A stretch of DNA of 64,000 bases from DASQDN01 sp963825845 (GTDB lineage: Bacteria > Acidobacteriota > Terriglobia > Bryobacterales > Bryobacteraceae): the NCBI GenBank assembly GCA_963825845.1, contig CAWGVL010000055.1:1-64000 (forward strand). Direction: 5' to 3'. This document shows positions 9,861 through 19,180 of this stretch, piece by piece (the first letter of the stretch is position 1; each line of letters opens with the position of its first letter). Position numbers and translations under genes: made by a program. Below the pieces are notes generated by a model, which saw nothing but the letters and a program-made list of their open reading frames with translations, was not told where the DNA came from and searched no databases.

Positions 9861-10297
9861 GGTCTTGCTCTCTCCGGAACTGGTTTACCTTGTTCGGCGC
9901 CAATCTTTGCGGGCGTCTGTTGACGTGCTGGCAGCCCTGCGCGCAGTACCTCATCGATCGCTCGATCGATGGGAATATGTACCTTGCCAGCGGATCGATC
10001 TACCCACCCGTAGCTGTTCAGCCGCTTAGATTCCTTCTGTCGGTAATCGGCCAAGTCCACGCTCGGCGCTAACTGAAGCCGCGGAGTAGGTGGCAATTCG
10101 CGAGGTCCCTGCCAGGCTGGCACTCGCGCTTCTTCGGGTATGGCACGTGCAAACCAATTCCACATGAAACCGAGAACAATAACAATGACTACACCGCTGA
10201 TCGCGAGCCCGAGCATATACTTCCCGATAGTGCGAACCGGTATGTCCGTGTGTTCATGGTCGTGGATCTGGTGTCCGTTCCCAGGTTGAGTTTCCAT
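9857..10297 (-). CDS. Small membrane-anchored protein of the ACIII-caa3 operon, function unknown
   Basis: 146 residues with a His-rich N terminus (GHQIHDHEHTDIP), one membrane helix at about 28-50 and a periplasmic tail with LPPTPRLQLAP, LNSYGWVD and HIPIDRAIDEVLRAGLP. I have the impression that similar proteins sit beside ACIII and oxidase genes in other bacteria, but I cannot name a family with an established function. It shares a base with the actF stop and overlaps SCO by 4 bases, so it is certainly co-translated with them. A role in assembling the complex or in linking ACIII with the oxidase is inference from position only. Confidence 0.8.
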   Translation of the reverse strand: METQPGNGHQIHDHEHTDIPVRTIGKYMLGLAISGVVIVIVLGFMWNWFARAIPEEARVPAWQGPRELPPTPRLQLAPSVDLADYRQKESKRLNSYGWVDRSAGKVHIPIDRAIDEVLRAGLPARQQTPAKIGAEQGKPVPERARP

Positions 10298-11451
10298 CAG
10301 TGATGGCCTCCTTCAGGCGCAAGCCGTGGATCTTCCATATAAGCAAGCGGTCCTCTCTCGAGTTGCCATAGGAACATCCAAAGCCAAACGCCTCCAACGC
10401 CGGCCAGTGCTACCAGACTCAGCCATCCGAGTGGGAAATCACCCCGTGGTGTCGCCGGCTCGACCCAGTAGACAAGATCCACGAATCGCATAATGATGAT
10501 TGCGATGCAAACGCGCGCAAGCAATCTTCCACGGCGCTTCACATGCCGGCTCAACAGAATGGCGAATGGAACGCCGAAGTGAAACACCATGAGCAGCACT
10601 GACACCACGACCCATCCTCCCGCAGTACGCCGGAGATACCACGGTGTCTCCTCGGGTATGTTGCCAGACCAGATGATCAGGAACTGAGAGAACGAAGTAT
10701 ACGCCCACAGGCAGGTAAAGGCGAGAAGCAGATTCCCGAGGTCGTGATACCACGAGGGCTCAACTCTCCCCGCGAACGGTTCGCGATCTGAGACGAAAGC
10801 CAGTAGCGCCGTGCAGAACGCAAGCGTCTGTAGAGCCTGTCCGACAAGGAAGATCGCGCCATAAATCGTTGAGAACCAGTGCGGCTCCAACGACATAATC
10901 CAGTCGACTGCCGCGAACGTTACGGAAAATGAGAATACGATGATCCCGACTGCGCTGATGCCTTTCAGTCGAGCTGAGGCAGGCCCGATTGACGATCTGC
11001 GCGCTAATAGAATCGACATGCCAATCCAAATAGCGAAGTATAAAACCGTTCGTACGATAAAGGACGTGGGGTTAAGGTATCCCTCTTTGTGGCGAAGGAC
11101 GGCGTCATGAGCAACCACTTCATGATGGGACCATTCGTAGAGAGCGGGAATGCCTAGCAGAATAGGAATCACCAACACCGCCATCAGCGGGAGTGTCCGC
11201 ACACCAGACTCCAGGAACCGTCGGATAATGGCTCCCCAGCGCCCTCCGACCAGGTTGTGAAGCATCACGACGCCTAGTGACCCGAGTGCCAGACTTACCC
11301 AGAAGACATACGCAACCAGATAAGAGTGGAAGAAGGATCCCGCATCGAAGAACGCTGCGACCGCGCAGATCAACAGGGCGACCACACCGATCCCAAGTGA
11401 AGCCCGCTGTATGCGATTCAATCTGGCCTGGTTCGTGAGTGCAGGGTTCAT
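10297..11451 (-). CDS. actF: Alternative Complex III subunit ActF (membrane subunit)
   Basis: A 384-residue polytopic membrane protein with about ten helices, related to NrfD/ActC and conserved in Alternative Complex III (quinol:cytochrome c oxidoreductase). ActF is thought to complete the membrane arm with ActC and may contribute to proton handling. The assignment rests on length, helix pattern (FWVSLALGSLGVVMLHNLVG near residue 50) and its place as the last act gene, between actE and the oxidase genes. It overlaps actE by 4 bases. Confidence 0.9.
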   Translation of the reverse strand: MNPALTNQARLNRIQRASLGIGVVALLICAVAAFFDAGSFFHSYLVAYVFWVSLALGSLGVVMLHNLVGGRWGAIIRRFLESGVRTLPLMAVLVIPILLGIPALYEWSHHEVVAHDAVLRHKEGYLNPTSFIVRTVLYFAIWIGMSILLARRSSIGPASARLKGISAVGIIVFSFSVTFAAVDWIMSLEPHWFSTIYGAIFLVGQALQTLAFCTALLAFVSDREPFAGRVEPSWYHDLGNLLLAFTCLWAYTSFSQFLIIWSGNIPEETPWYLRRTAGGWVVVSVLLMVFHFGVPFAILLSRHVKRRGRLLARVCIAIIIMRFVDLVYWVEPATPRGDFPLGWLSLVALAGVGGVWLWMFLWQLERGPLAYMEDPRLAPEGGHH

Positions 11452-12272
11452 CGCTTGTTCTCCGGGCTTCCACCTTGGGGTCGACCCTCCGGCGTGGGAG
11501 GCGCTCCCGGACGCATTTCGCCAGGTGAAGGTGCAGCCTCCTGTTGGGGAGCTTGCTCGAGCACGATCCTCTGGTCCGCCGGCACGTCGGCCAGAGTGGC
11601 GGCTTGACTTGCCTGTAACGCTCTGATGTAGGCGGCAATCGCCCAGCGGTCGTCCACAGAAACCCGTTGTGCGTAGCTGTACATTGCGCCGTAGCCGTTC
11701 GTCATCACGTCGAAGAAGTGGCCAACTGGAGCGTTGCGCAAACGCTCAATATGGTACGAGGGCGGCGGATTCAACCCACGCTGCACGATCATCCCGTTCC
11801 CGTCACCTGTGTAGCCATGGCAATGAACGCAGAACATCTCAAATCGAGTACGCCCGCGCAGCACCATCTGGCGTGTGACAGGATAAGGAAACTCTTTCAC
11901 CAGATCCGTGGGAAAACTGGCGGCAAACACCTCACCTGCAGTTTGGGTACCTCCTCGGGCCGGCTGAGCGGACCGGCGCGCATCCACTGGCTGCGGGGGC
12001 GTCCGAACTGATTGGCCCACCTGTTGAATCGCCGCTGGTTGTGTTCCCTGCTGTGCCGGGGCCTGGCCCGTACGTCCGGTGTAATAAGCACGATCGGTTC
12101 GGAGTTGTCCGCGCGCAATCGTCCCTTCCACAACTGGACGGGCGGAACGGGCATCAGTAAAGAATGTGCTCTTCGTCAGTGGCCTATACGCCGGTTGATC
12201 ATGCATGTCCTGGCGGCACGCGATTAGAACCGAGAACAGTGCAATCACAATACCCGACCGGCGTTCACTCAT
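11448..12272 (-). CDS. actE: Alternative Complex III subunit ActE (monohaem cytochrome c lipoprotein)
   Basis: A periplasmic monohaem cytochrome c that takes electrons from ActA and passes them toward the oxidase. The signal peptide ends in the lipobox SVLIAC, so Cys19 is probably lipidated and membrane-anchored. The haem motif CVHCH is at residues 148-152, followed by the cytochrome c fold. The C terminus is Pro/Gln/Gly-rich and probably disordered. The open frame starts at GTG 12281, but ATG 12272 has a better-spaced GGAGGT upstream. It overlaps actD by 8 bases and actF by 4. Confidence 0.9.
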   Translation of the reverse strand: MSERRSGIVIALFSVLIACRQDMHDQPAYRPLTKSTFFTDARSARPVVEGTIARGQLRTDRAYYTGRTGQAPAQQGTQPAAIQQVGQSVRTPPQPVDARRSAQPARGGTQTAGEVFAASFPTDLVKEFPYPVTRQMVLRGRTRFEMFCVHCHGYTGDGNGMIVQRGLNPPPSYHIERLRNAPVGHFFDVMTNGYGAMYSYAQRVSVDDRWAIAAYIRALQASQAATLADVPADQRIVLEQAPQQEAAPSPGEMRPGAPPTPEGRPQGGSPENKR

Positions 12273-12816
12273 CGACGTCACTGACCTCCAACGGCGTCAG
12301 TCTTTCCAGAAATGCGCGAGTCTCCTCAACCTGGAACTTGGGGTCGCTGGCCTCGATACAAAGAAAGAATCTATCGTGCGAGGCGCGGTCGAATCGTGGA
12401 GCATTAAAAACCGGATGATATGGCCGAGGAAGGCCATTCATCACGATCATGCCCACTACAGCGAATAGGGACGCGAAGAGGACAGTGGTTTCGAACGTAA
12501 TCGGAATAAATGCCGGCCAACTGTGTATCGGCCTACCACCGACGTTATGAACATACGGGATGGCAGCCATGTAATAGCAAAGCCCGTAACCTGTGGCGGC
12601 TCCGATTAGGGCGCCAATGAGCACCACCAACGCAACGCGATTTTTGGGAAATCCAATAGCCTCATCCAACCCATGCACGGGCATTGGCGAAAATGCGTCG
12701 ATTCGGCGATAACCCGCGGAGTAGGCCTTTTCACTGGCATGCACGATATCGTCGGGGGTTGCGAACTCAGCCAACAGCCCGTAGAGTCGTCGTCCGAACA
12801 GTTCTTCCTGTTTCAT
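12265..12816 (-). CDS. actD: Alternative Complex III subunit ActD (DUF3341)
   Basis: 183 residues of the DUF3341 family. ActD is a small membrane subunit that packs against ActC. An N-terminal soluble domain (LYGLLAEFATPDDIVHASEK) precedes two membrane helices (about 60-82 and 105-128). The Pro-containing loop AFSPMPVHGLDEAIG is a typical ActD feature. It overlaps actC by 4 bases and actE by 8. The gene order is that of known ACIII operons. Confidence 0.9.
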   Translation of the reverse strand: MKQEELFGRRLYGLLAEFATPDDIVHASEKAYSAGYRRIDAFSPMPVHGLDEAIGFPKNRVALVVLIGALIGAATGYGLCYYMAAIPYVHNVGGRPIHSWPAFIPITFETTVLFASLFAVVGMIVMNGLPRPYHPVFNAPRFDRASHDRFFLCIEASDPKFQVEETRAFLERLTPLEVSDVDE

Positions 12817-14231
12817 CGCGGGACAGCCTCGGGCTCGGCTGGTGGACGCGCCTTAGTATCGGACGGTGATTCCGGTGGCGGCGGCACCATGGCCTTCATC
12901 TCGGAAATCGAGATTGCGGGCAACACACGCATGAACAGGAACATCAGGGTCAGGAATAAGCCGATGGTTCCGGCCAGCGTTGCGAAATCCCAAATCGTTG
13001 GGTAGTACATGCCCCAGGACGACGGGAGGAAATCGCGATGCAGACTAACGACGATAATTACGAATCGCTCCAGCCACATACCAATATTGATGACAAGAGA
13101 GAGAACAAACAATGCCGCGATATTGCTCCGAACACCCTTGAACCAGAAGAACTGCGCGGCAACAATGTTAGTGGCCCAGAGCGCCCAATATAAAGGAGCG
13201 TACGGGCCAGTCATGCGATTGACCATCATGTAAATCTCCGGGTTGCTGCCGCTGTACCACGCCATGAAGATTTCCATGATGTAGCCGTACGCAACAATCC
13301 AACTCGTGGCGATCATGAGCTTCGCCATGTTGTGCAGATGGCGCATCGTGATGAAGTCGCGAAGGTTGTAATAGGCGCGTGCCGGGATAGCGAGAGTCAT
13401 CACCATCGCAAAACCGGAATGAATTGCGCCAGCGACGAAGTAAGGAGGAAAGATCGTCGTATGCCAGCCTGGCAACTGAGACACTGCGAAATCGAAACTA
13501 ACCACTGTGTGGACGGAAACCACCAGGGGCGTGGCAAGTCCGGCCAGTAGCAGATAGGCCATGTCGTAACGCGCCCAGTGCCGGGCCGACCCGCGCCAGC
13601 CTAGAGCAAGGATGCCATACGTCACCTGCTGCCAGCGTTTCTTGGCGCGATCTCGGAAGGTCGCCATGTCAGGCACGAGTCCCACGTACCAGAACAAAAA
13701 CGAGACGGTGAAGTATGTGGATACAGCAAACACGTCCCAAATCAGTGGACTGCGCGGCTGCGGCCACATGTTCATCGTGTTCGGATAGGGAAAAAGCCAG
13801 TAAGCAAGCCAGGGACGTCCGGTGTGAAACAGTGGGAAGATGCCTGCACAGGCGACCGCGAAGAGGGTCATCGCCTCTGCAAAGCGATTGATCGATGTCC
13901 GCCAATCCTGCTTCAACAGCAGGAGGATCGCAGAAATGAGAGTCCCTGCGTGACCGATACCGATCCACCATACGAAGTTGATGATGTCGAATCCCCAGGC
14001 AACAGGGATATTGTTCCCCCAAATCCCAATGCCGCGCAGCACAAGGTACGTTAGTGACAGGAACAGCAGCATCATCCCGGCAAATACCAAACCGAATGGA
14101 ATCAGCCAGCGGGTCTCTATCGGGAACTTGAGAACGGCGTCGCTGATCTGGTCTGTGACGGTCGTGTAATTGTGACCAGGACCGACCACGGGTGGATTAT
14201 CTGCGCGCTCAGTCACTGGGACATCGATCAT
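12813..14231 (-). CDS. actC: Alternative Complex III subunit ActC (NrfD-like quinol-binding subunit)
   Basis: A 472-residue NrfD/PsrC-family integral membrane protein with about ten helices. In ACIII this subunit binds and oxidises menaquinol beneath the iron-sulphur subunit ActB. Recognisable stretches include WWIGIGHAGTLISAILLLL, where the His lies in the quinol-site helix, and MWPQPRSPLIWDVFAVSTYF. The C-terminal 25 residues are Pro-rich and hydrophilic. It overlaps actB and actD by 4 bases each. Intact. Confidence 0.93.
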   Translation of the reverse strand: MIDVPVTERADNPPVVGPGHNYTTVTDQISDAVLKFPIETRWLIPFGLVFAGMMLLFLSLTYLVLRGIGIWGNNIPVAWGFDIINFVWWIGIGHAGTLISAILLLLKQDWRTSINRFAEAMTLFAVACAGIFPLFHTGRPWLAYWLFPYPNTMNMWPQPRSPLIWDVFAVSTYFTVSFLFWYVGLVPDMATFRDRAKKRWQQVTYGILALGWRGSARHWARYDMAYLLLAGLATPLVVSVHTVVSFDFAVSQLPGWHTTIFPPYFVAGAIHSGFAMVMTLAIPARAYYNLRDFITMRHLHNMAKLMIATSWIVAYGYIMEIFMAWYSGSNPEIYMMVNRMTGPYAPLYWALWATNIVAAQFFWFKGVRSNIAALFVLSLVINIGMWLERFVIIVVSLHRDFLPSSWGMYYPTIWDFATLAGTIGLFLTLMFLFMRVLPAISISEMKAMVPPPPESPSDTKARPPAEPEAVPR

Positions 14232-17176
14232 GACACCGTCTCCAGTTCGGGGTTAATATTGCGAAGCTTCGCCGTATATGTCGTGCGCGGCTTGGTTCCT
14301 AACTCGGCCAGAAGACTGTAATGAAGCGGCCCATTGCGCAGTTTGTGAACACGAGATGACTTGTCATTCAAATCGCCAAAGATGATTGCATCTGTCGGAC
14401 AGGCTTGCTGACAAGCGGTCTGTATCTCGCCGTCCCGGATACGCCGGTCCTGCTTCTGCGTTTCGATCTTCGCAGCTTCGATGCGCTGCACACAGTAGGT
14501 GCATTTCTCCATAACGCCTCGGCTGCGCACCGTAACATTGGGATTTCTCATTGCAGCAAGGCTGGGTGTATCCCAGTCTTGGTAGAGCAGAAAGTTGAAT
14601 CGCCTAACCTTATACGGACAGTTGTTCGAGCAGTAGCGAGTACCGACACAACGGTTGTAGACCATCTGGTTCAAACCATCGCTACTGTGAACCGTTGCGG
14701 CAACAGGACACACCACCTCGCACGGCGCCTGCTCGCAGTGCATGCAAGGCAGTGGTTGAAAGTAGACCTGAGGATTGTCAAGCGAACCGGAGTGATATCG
14801 GTCGACGCGTAACCAATGCATCTCGCGGCCTCTCCCCACCTGCTCTTTCCCGACGACCGGAACGTTGTTTTCAGCCACGCACGCGACTACACACGCGTTG
14901 CAGCCGATGCAGGCATTGAGATCGATCGCCATTCCCCAACGGTAACCAGTGGACTCCCAGCCGGGATAGAGCGACAACTCGGCGACCTCGTGCTCCTGTT
15001 TTTCCTCGCCCCTGAACAACGTTTGATCTTTCAGGAACCGGGCGTTGGTAGCCGAATGAATCAAATCGCGCCCGGCCATGGTGTGATGCGTCTGTGTGGA
15101 GGCCACGTTGTACCGATCTCCAGTCTTGACCAATTCCAGGCCGCCGTCAAAATAAGGACGATCTGCTGTTCTCAGTGCGTATCCGTTGTAGCCCGCGCGA
15201 GTTCCAACTCTGCCGGCCCGTCCCCGGCCGTATCCGAGAAAAACAGTCACTGAATCATCGGCCTGACCGGGCACCACCCACGCAGGACCTCGAACGTTGC
15301 GTCCGCGATAACGGAGTTCGACTAGCTCTTGATTCTCAATTTTCAGCCGCTCAGCAGTTCGCGGGCTGACGTAAATCGCGTTGTCCCAGGTGATTTTCGT
15401 ATGGGGTTTCGGTGTCTCCTGCAGCCAGGCGTTATTCGCAAATCGGCCGTCCCACACGCACGGATCGGCGCGGAACACAATCTCTAGACCCGTTTGGGCG
15501 GCCTGACTTCCGGGTTGCGCTACCTTTTGGGCCGGTATCGAAGTCGCCTGCCGTTCTGGAAACGCCGTGTTCGGGATGATCCCGTCGTGAAGCCAATGTT
15601 CCCAGGCTTGCTCGAAATCAGGCGACCGGTACTGCGACTGCCAGAATGATTTGACGATCTGGTAGCCGCTCTGATCCGGTGTTTCCGTCAGGGTTCCCAG
15701 CACCTCGTGGGGAGTCCTACCGCCGTAAAGTGGCGCGATCAGGGGCTGTACGATGCAAGCGGAACCGTCGTACGCGGCTGCATCGCTCCACGACTCCAGG
15801 TAATGCGCCTCCGGAACGTGCCACTGACAGAGCGATCCAGTTTCATCCCTATAAAGCCCCAGATGCATCCGAAATGGAACGGCGCCCAGGTGCTTGGAGA
15901 ACTCATAATCGACCGGAGCGGTGTACACCGGATTCACACCCATGATCAGCAGGGCTTTCACTCGCCCCGCTCGCATCGCGTTCACCAAATCGGGGAAAGA
16001 TTGCGCTTCGTCGGGCGTCGTCTGAATGTGACGAACCGTCGAACCGATGTTGCCGAGTGATTGATTCAGTGCTTGGGCAAGTGCGTGGACCGAGGCGGGT
16101 TGATATTCACCTGCGATGACAATACTGGCTCCGCGGTGCGCCTGTAAATCCTTTGCGACCGCGTCTACAAACCGTGATAGTTCCGGCCGCAAGGTCGCGC
16201 TTTGTCCCGTAGACCCGGCAGCGCGAGCCGCCACGGCCTGAGCGATTGCTTCCACCTCACTCGCCTTAACAGGCAGGCGGTGATCTGCGGAGTCCCCTGT
16301 TATTGACGGTGTGGGTTCGACCACGTAGAGCCGGTTCATGCGCGACCGGTCTGCCTCAGCGTGACGGCGGCTGGCGAAGGCGCGCGCATACGCTATGCTG
16401 CCTGGCATCGCGAACAGGAAATCGGAGTCGAGCGACAATACGACGTCAGCCCTCGCGAAATCGTAGACAATCCCGTCGCGGCTGGAGTCACGAATTGGAT
16501 CGTACTCGTACCACTGCATTGCGGGATATCGGCGCCGGAGCGCGCTGCGTTGCGCCATCAGCGTCGGCGAATGCATCGGCTCGCTCAGCACGTGCAAACC
16601 TTCTCCGGAACCGAGCGTTTCCCGAAGTTCGGCCATCCTCCCCAGGAACTCGCCCCATGTGCTGATCCGTCCGTGAAAGTAAACAGCCTGCGATCGGTCG
16701 GGATCGTAGAGACCCAACGTTGACGCCTGGTTAAAAAGGTTCGTTCGACCGAGGCTTCCAGGATGCTGCGGGTTGCCTTCAACCTTGGTCGGCCTTCCTT
16801 CATGGCTTTCAACAAGCAATCCAACCGCGGAGCCTCGAAACGGCATCGCTGTTGCATACATCAACGGCTGCCCTAAAACGATCTCCTCTGGCTGACGTAC
16901 ATACGGAAGAATGTTTTCCTTCGGCTGACGGGTGCAGGCGGTTAGCCCAGCCAAGCCGAATGCAGCTGCCATCACGCGCAGCAGATCTCGTCTCGTAGCG
17001 GGGTTCTTTAGATCATCGGCCTGTGAAGGAAACTCATCTTCGACGAACGCCTGAAACTCAGGGGTTGCGGCAAGTTCATCCAGGCTGCGCCAATAATGGG
17101 GCCCGCCCGAAGTCTCGAGCCTGCCTCGCAATTCCGCGATGTCAATCTTGCCGCATGCTGTGTCTCGGGTTCTCAT
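14228..17176 (-). CDS. actB: Alternative Complex III subunit ActB (molybdopterin-oxidoreductase-like plus Fe-S domain)
   Basis: A 982-residue fusion. The N-terminal domain resembles molybdopterin oxidoreductases, though in characterised ACIII it carries no molybdenum. The C-terminal ferredoxin-like domain holds the iron-sulphur clusters that carry electrons from quinol toward ActA. Cluster cysteines are visible in CIGCNACVVAC, CMHCEQAPCEVVC, CVGTRYCSNNC, KCTYC and CQQACPTDAI. A Tat-type RRDLLR followed by a hydrophobic stretch begins near residue 62, after an N-terminal extension, as is usual for ActB. I use ATG 17176 rather than 17194 because it forms an ATGA overlap with the actA stop. Intact. 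Confidence 0.95.
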   Translation of the reverse strand: MRTRDTACGKIDIAELRGRLETSGGPHYWRSLDELAATPEFQAFVEDEFPSQADDLKNPATRRDLLRVMAAAFGLAGLTACTRQPKENILPYVRQPEEIVLGQPLMYATAMPFRGSAVGLLVESHEGRPTKVEGNPQHPGSLGRTNLFNQASTLGLYDPDRSQAVYFHGRISTWGEFLGRMAELRETLGSGEGLHVLSEPMHSPTLMAQRSALRRRYPAMQWYEYDPIRDSSRDGIVYDFARADVVLSLDSDFLFAMPGSIAYARAFASRRHAEADRSRMNRLYVVEPTPSITGDSADHRLPVKASEVEAIAQAVAARAAGSTGQSATLRPELSRFVDAVAKDLQAHRGASIVIAGEYQPASVHALAQALNQSLGNIGSTVRHIQTTPDEAQSFPDLVNAMRAGRVKALLIMGVNPVYTAPVDYEFSKHLGAVPFRMHLGLYRDETGSLCQWHVPEAHYLESWSDAAAYDGSACIVQPLIAPLYGGRTPHEVLGTLTETPDQSGYQIVKSFWQSQYRSPDFEQAWEHWLHDGIIPNTAFPERQATSIPAQKVAQPGSQAAQTGLEIVFRADPCVWDGRFANNAWLQETPKPHTKITWDNAIYVSPRTAERLKIENQELVELRYRGRNVRGPAWVVPGQADDSVTVFLGYGRGRAGRVGTRAGYNGYALRTADRPYFDGGLELVKTGDRYNVASTQTHHTMAGRDLIHSATNARFLKDQTLFRGEEKQEHEVAELSLYPGWESTGYRWGMAIDLNACIGCNACVVACVAENNVPVVGKEQVGRGREMHWLRVDRYHSGSLDNPQVYFQPLPCMHCEQAPCEVVCPVAATVHSSDGLNQMVYNRCVGTRYCSNNCPYKVRRFNFLLYQDWDTPSLAAMRNPNVTVRSRGVMEKCTYCVQRIEAAKIETQKQDRRIRDGEIQTACQQACPTDAIIFGDLNDKSSRVHKLRNGPLHYSLLAELGTKPRTTYTAKLRNINPELETVS

Positions 17177-17823
17177 CGGTGGCAGGTGTAGCAATCCAGA
17201 AGCTTCTGAACCTTATACTCCGCAACGAGCCTGCGCCCGAGTTCCATCTGGTCCTCGGCGGGCTGATACGCCATATCATAGATCTTGTCGCGAGGCCGAA
17301 TATGCCGCTCCGGCTGGCGGTGACAATCCAGGCACCACTGCATCTGGAGCGACTGCGCCTTGTAGATCTGCGGCATCTGATCTACGCGCCCATGGCAACT
17401 AGCGCAACCTATTCCTTTATTGATATGAATGCTGTGATTGAAGTACACGAAATCGGGAAGGTCGTGAACTCGAACCCATTCAATCGACTGACCGCTCCGG
17501 TAACTCTCACGTACAGGTTCGAGCGTCGGACTATTGATCCAGATCTGCGAGTGGCAGCTCATGCAGGTATGAGTCGGCGGTATTCCGGCGAATGAGCTTA
17601 CTTCAACCGAACTGTGGCAGTACGCGCAGTGAATGCCGAGCTGACCGGCGTGGTGTCTGTGGCTGAATTGAACAGGCTGAACTTTTGCGACCCCGATCTC
17701 GGTGATGTATTCCGAGCGGTCCAATCCCATGATCGAGAGGATGCCACCGCCTACCAACAGAATCGCAAGAGCGATTGATAACGGCGCGACGGTATTGGCG
17801 CTACGGCTAAAGATCTGGGGCAT
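17173..17823 (-). CDS. actA: Alternative Complex III subunit ActA (pentahaem cytochrome c)
   Basis: 216 residues with one N-terminal membrane anchor (about 14-35) and five CxxCH haem motifs: CAYCH, CMSCH, CASCH, CLDCH and CYTCH. ActA forms the haem wire on the periplasmic face of ACIII, taking electrons from ActB and giving them to ActE. The last haem motif is almost at the C terminus. As first gene of the operon it fixes the promoter to the region right of 17823. Confidence 0.95.
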   Translation of the reverse strand: MPQIFSRSANTVAPLSIALAILLVGGGILSIMGLDRSEYITEIGVAKVQPVQFSHRHHAGQLGIHCAYCHSSVEVSSFAGIPPTHTCMSCHSQIWINSPTLEPVRESYRSGQSIEWVRVHDLPDFVYFNHSIHINKGIGCASCHGRVDQMPQIYKAQSLQMQWCLDCHRQPERHIRPRDKIYDMAYQPAEDQMELGRRLVAEYKVQKLLDCYTCHR

Positions 17824-18742
17824 GTAGGAAAGCCTATGCCTCGACGAAACCTTGCCAGCGTTCGGTGCTCGCGACGAAGATTCTTCTACCGACCAGGCGC
17901 CTCTTAAAGACGCCCAATCAGTAGTCTATGCGGGTTAGAGCGCGGTGAACATACAGTATGACAATGTTAACGGTTACCATTTTTCAGAAATCCTGTGCCA
18001 AAATGTTGAGTCGCACTAAGAATTCAGCCAGTTGCCGTAAGGTTTATACAGCCTTTTGACGCGGCGATTGAGGGAGAGAAAGAGGCCAGCAGATGGGCTT
18101 TTTACTCTATTCGCACTCGGATTGCGGAAGCTGGAGTATCCGGACCCGGAGATAGGAAGTGATGTCGCCGTACTTACCCGGCGAGCCGCGGAGGTAATTG
18201 TTGTATTGCGAACGCTACGTAAGGCAGCGGACAGTTAGGGGGATCGCTAAATTTCCTAGGATCAGCCTAAGATGGCACGTTAGCAACATTCGCCGAAGAT
18301 CGGCGAATCACAAACGGCACCACAAGCTGTCACGAGACACAGTGTTCGGCCGAGCGCGCACCTCCAAGGATTCACTCAACGGTTTCGAACTATCTCGCAC
18401 GGTGATGCTGCGACTGCGTTTGAGGAACGCGAGGCCCCGGGCGGCAACATCACACATGCGAAGTACCGGTACTGACAGGCGCATCGGATGGAGCGATTGC
18501 AAGCACTTCCCGTGTCACGGTTCAACTGTTGAATCAGAACAATTCCGCGCTCTTCATTGAGGAGGCAACGCACTGGCAAGGCTATTGGGAGTCTACGTTC
18601 GGGCGCGGTCCGACTTTCCTGAATCCGCGGAGTGGCTCGTCCGGTTCGAGATCGACTCGATCTCACCGAACCCACGATAGCGCTTACTTAGTCGAGAACA
18701 GAAGGACGCCCACTAATCGCGTAGAGCCGGCTTTCAGTTGAA
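17824..18742. promoter_or_regulatory. Gene-free upstream region of the act-cta operon
   Basis: About 900 bases with no convincing coding sequence on either strand; the small open frames here have no recognisable motifs. The 120-130 bases next to actA are relatively AT-rich and contain the inverted repeat ATACAGTAT at 17951-17959, followed by the tandem-like GTTAAC/GGTTACC. This could be an operator or part of the operon promoter, but no -35/-10 pair is clear enough to name. The rest, nearer the tRNA fragment at 18743, looks like degraded intergenic DNA. Confidence 0.3.
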
Positions 18743-18768
18743 TGGTCGGGCCGCGGCGATTTGAACCC
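18743..18768 (-). repeat. tRNA-Pro 3'-end fragment (candidate att site)
   Basis: Twenty-six bases that repeat, in the same orientation, the 3' end of the intact tRNA-Pro at 21429-21506. Twelve identical bases including the encoded CCA, three changed bases, then eleven identical bases covering the T-loop GATTTGAACCC. The match stops there and no other tRNA part is present, so this is not a tRNA gene. A second copy of a tRNA 3' end on the far side of the DNA next to that 3' end is the usual scar of integration by a tyrosine recombinase. The orientation agrees: the tRNA is on the minus strand and the duplicated copy lies beyond its 3' end. Confidence 0.7.
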
Positions 18769-18871
18769 GATTCATTTCATATCGCTCCGTACCGTCGCGT
18801 GCTGATGTGTAGAGATTTCAGCAACTTGCGCGAATGCCTGTCTCATCTGGTATCGGTGTGTCGTGCTGTGG

Positions 18872-18890
18872 TGGCACAACGATGGCACAA
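18872..18890. repeat. Short direct repeat beside the tRNA fragment
   Basis: TGGCACAA occurs at 18872-18879 and again at 18883-18890, an 11-base period of about one helical turn, roughly 100 bases inside the candidate att core. Tandem short repeats on one helix face beside an att core resemble arm-type binding sites of tyrosine recombinases. That meaning is inference; the repeat itself is directly visible. Confidence 0.35.
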
Positions 18891-19061
18891 ATACCGGGCA
18901 GTTCCGATCGTTCCTCTGACAGATGCAAAACTGAGTGCTGGTCGGCCGACGATAGCGTCCTGCTTGGTTTTTTCTTGGGAACTCCGAACGTCGCATTTCA
19001 AATCTTTGCGATCACATGGTGCCCATCACGGACCCTGAAGGCCCACCAACTCATCATGACC

Positions 19062-19180
19062 TCAGTTCTGACACTTTCGGCCGTCGCAAAGCAGCACGTG
19101 AGTGCCGCCGTCCCACAGCCATGAGATCTCAACATAATCTCGCTATCGTAGATCCTCTGGAGTTCTGCGATTAGATCCAT
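19062..19180 (-). pseudogene. Fragment of a small conserved protein (DLIAELQRIYDSEI type)
   Basis: Reading from ATG 19180 on the minus strand gives MDLIAELQRIYDSEI. After a one-base shift near 19130 the sequence continues as YVEISWLWDGGTHVLLCDG and stops at 19062. The two halves together resemble the N terminus of a short uncharacterised protein family that I recall from accessory regions (pattern LIAELQRIYDSEINVEISW.WDGG), about 100 or more residues when whole. Here only about 40 residues remain and the rest is missing, so it is probably a decayed gene. The family match is from memory. Confidence 0.4.
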
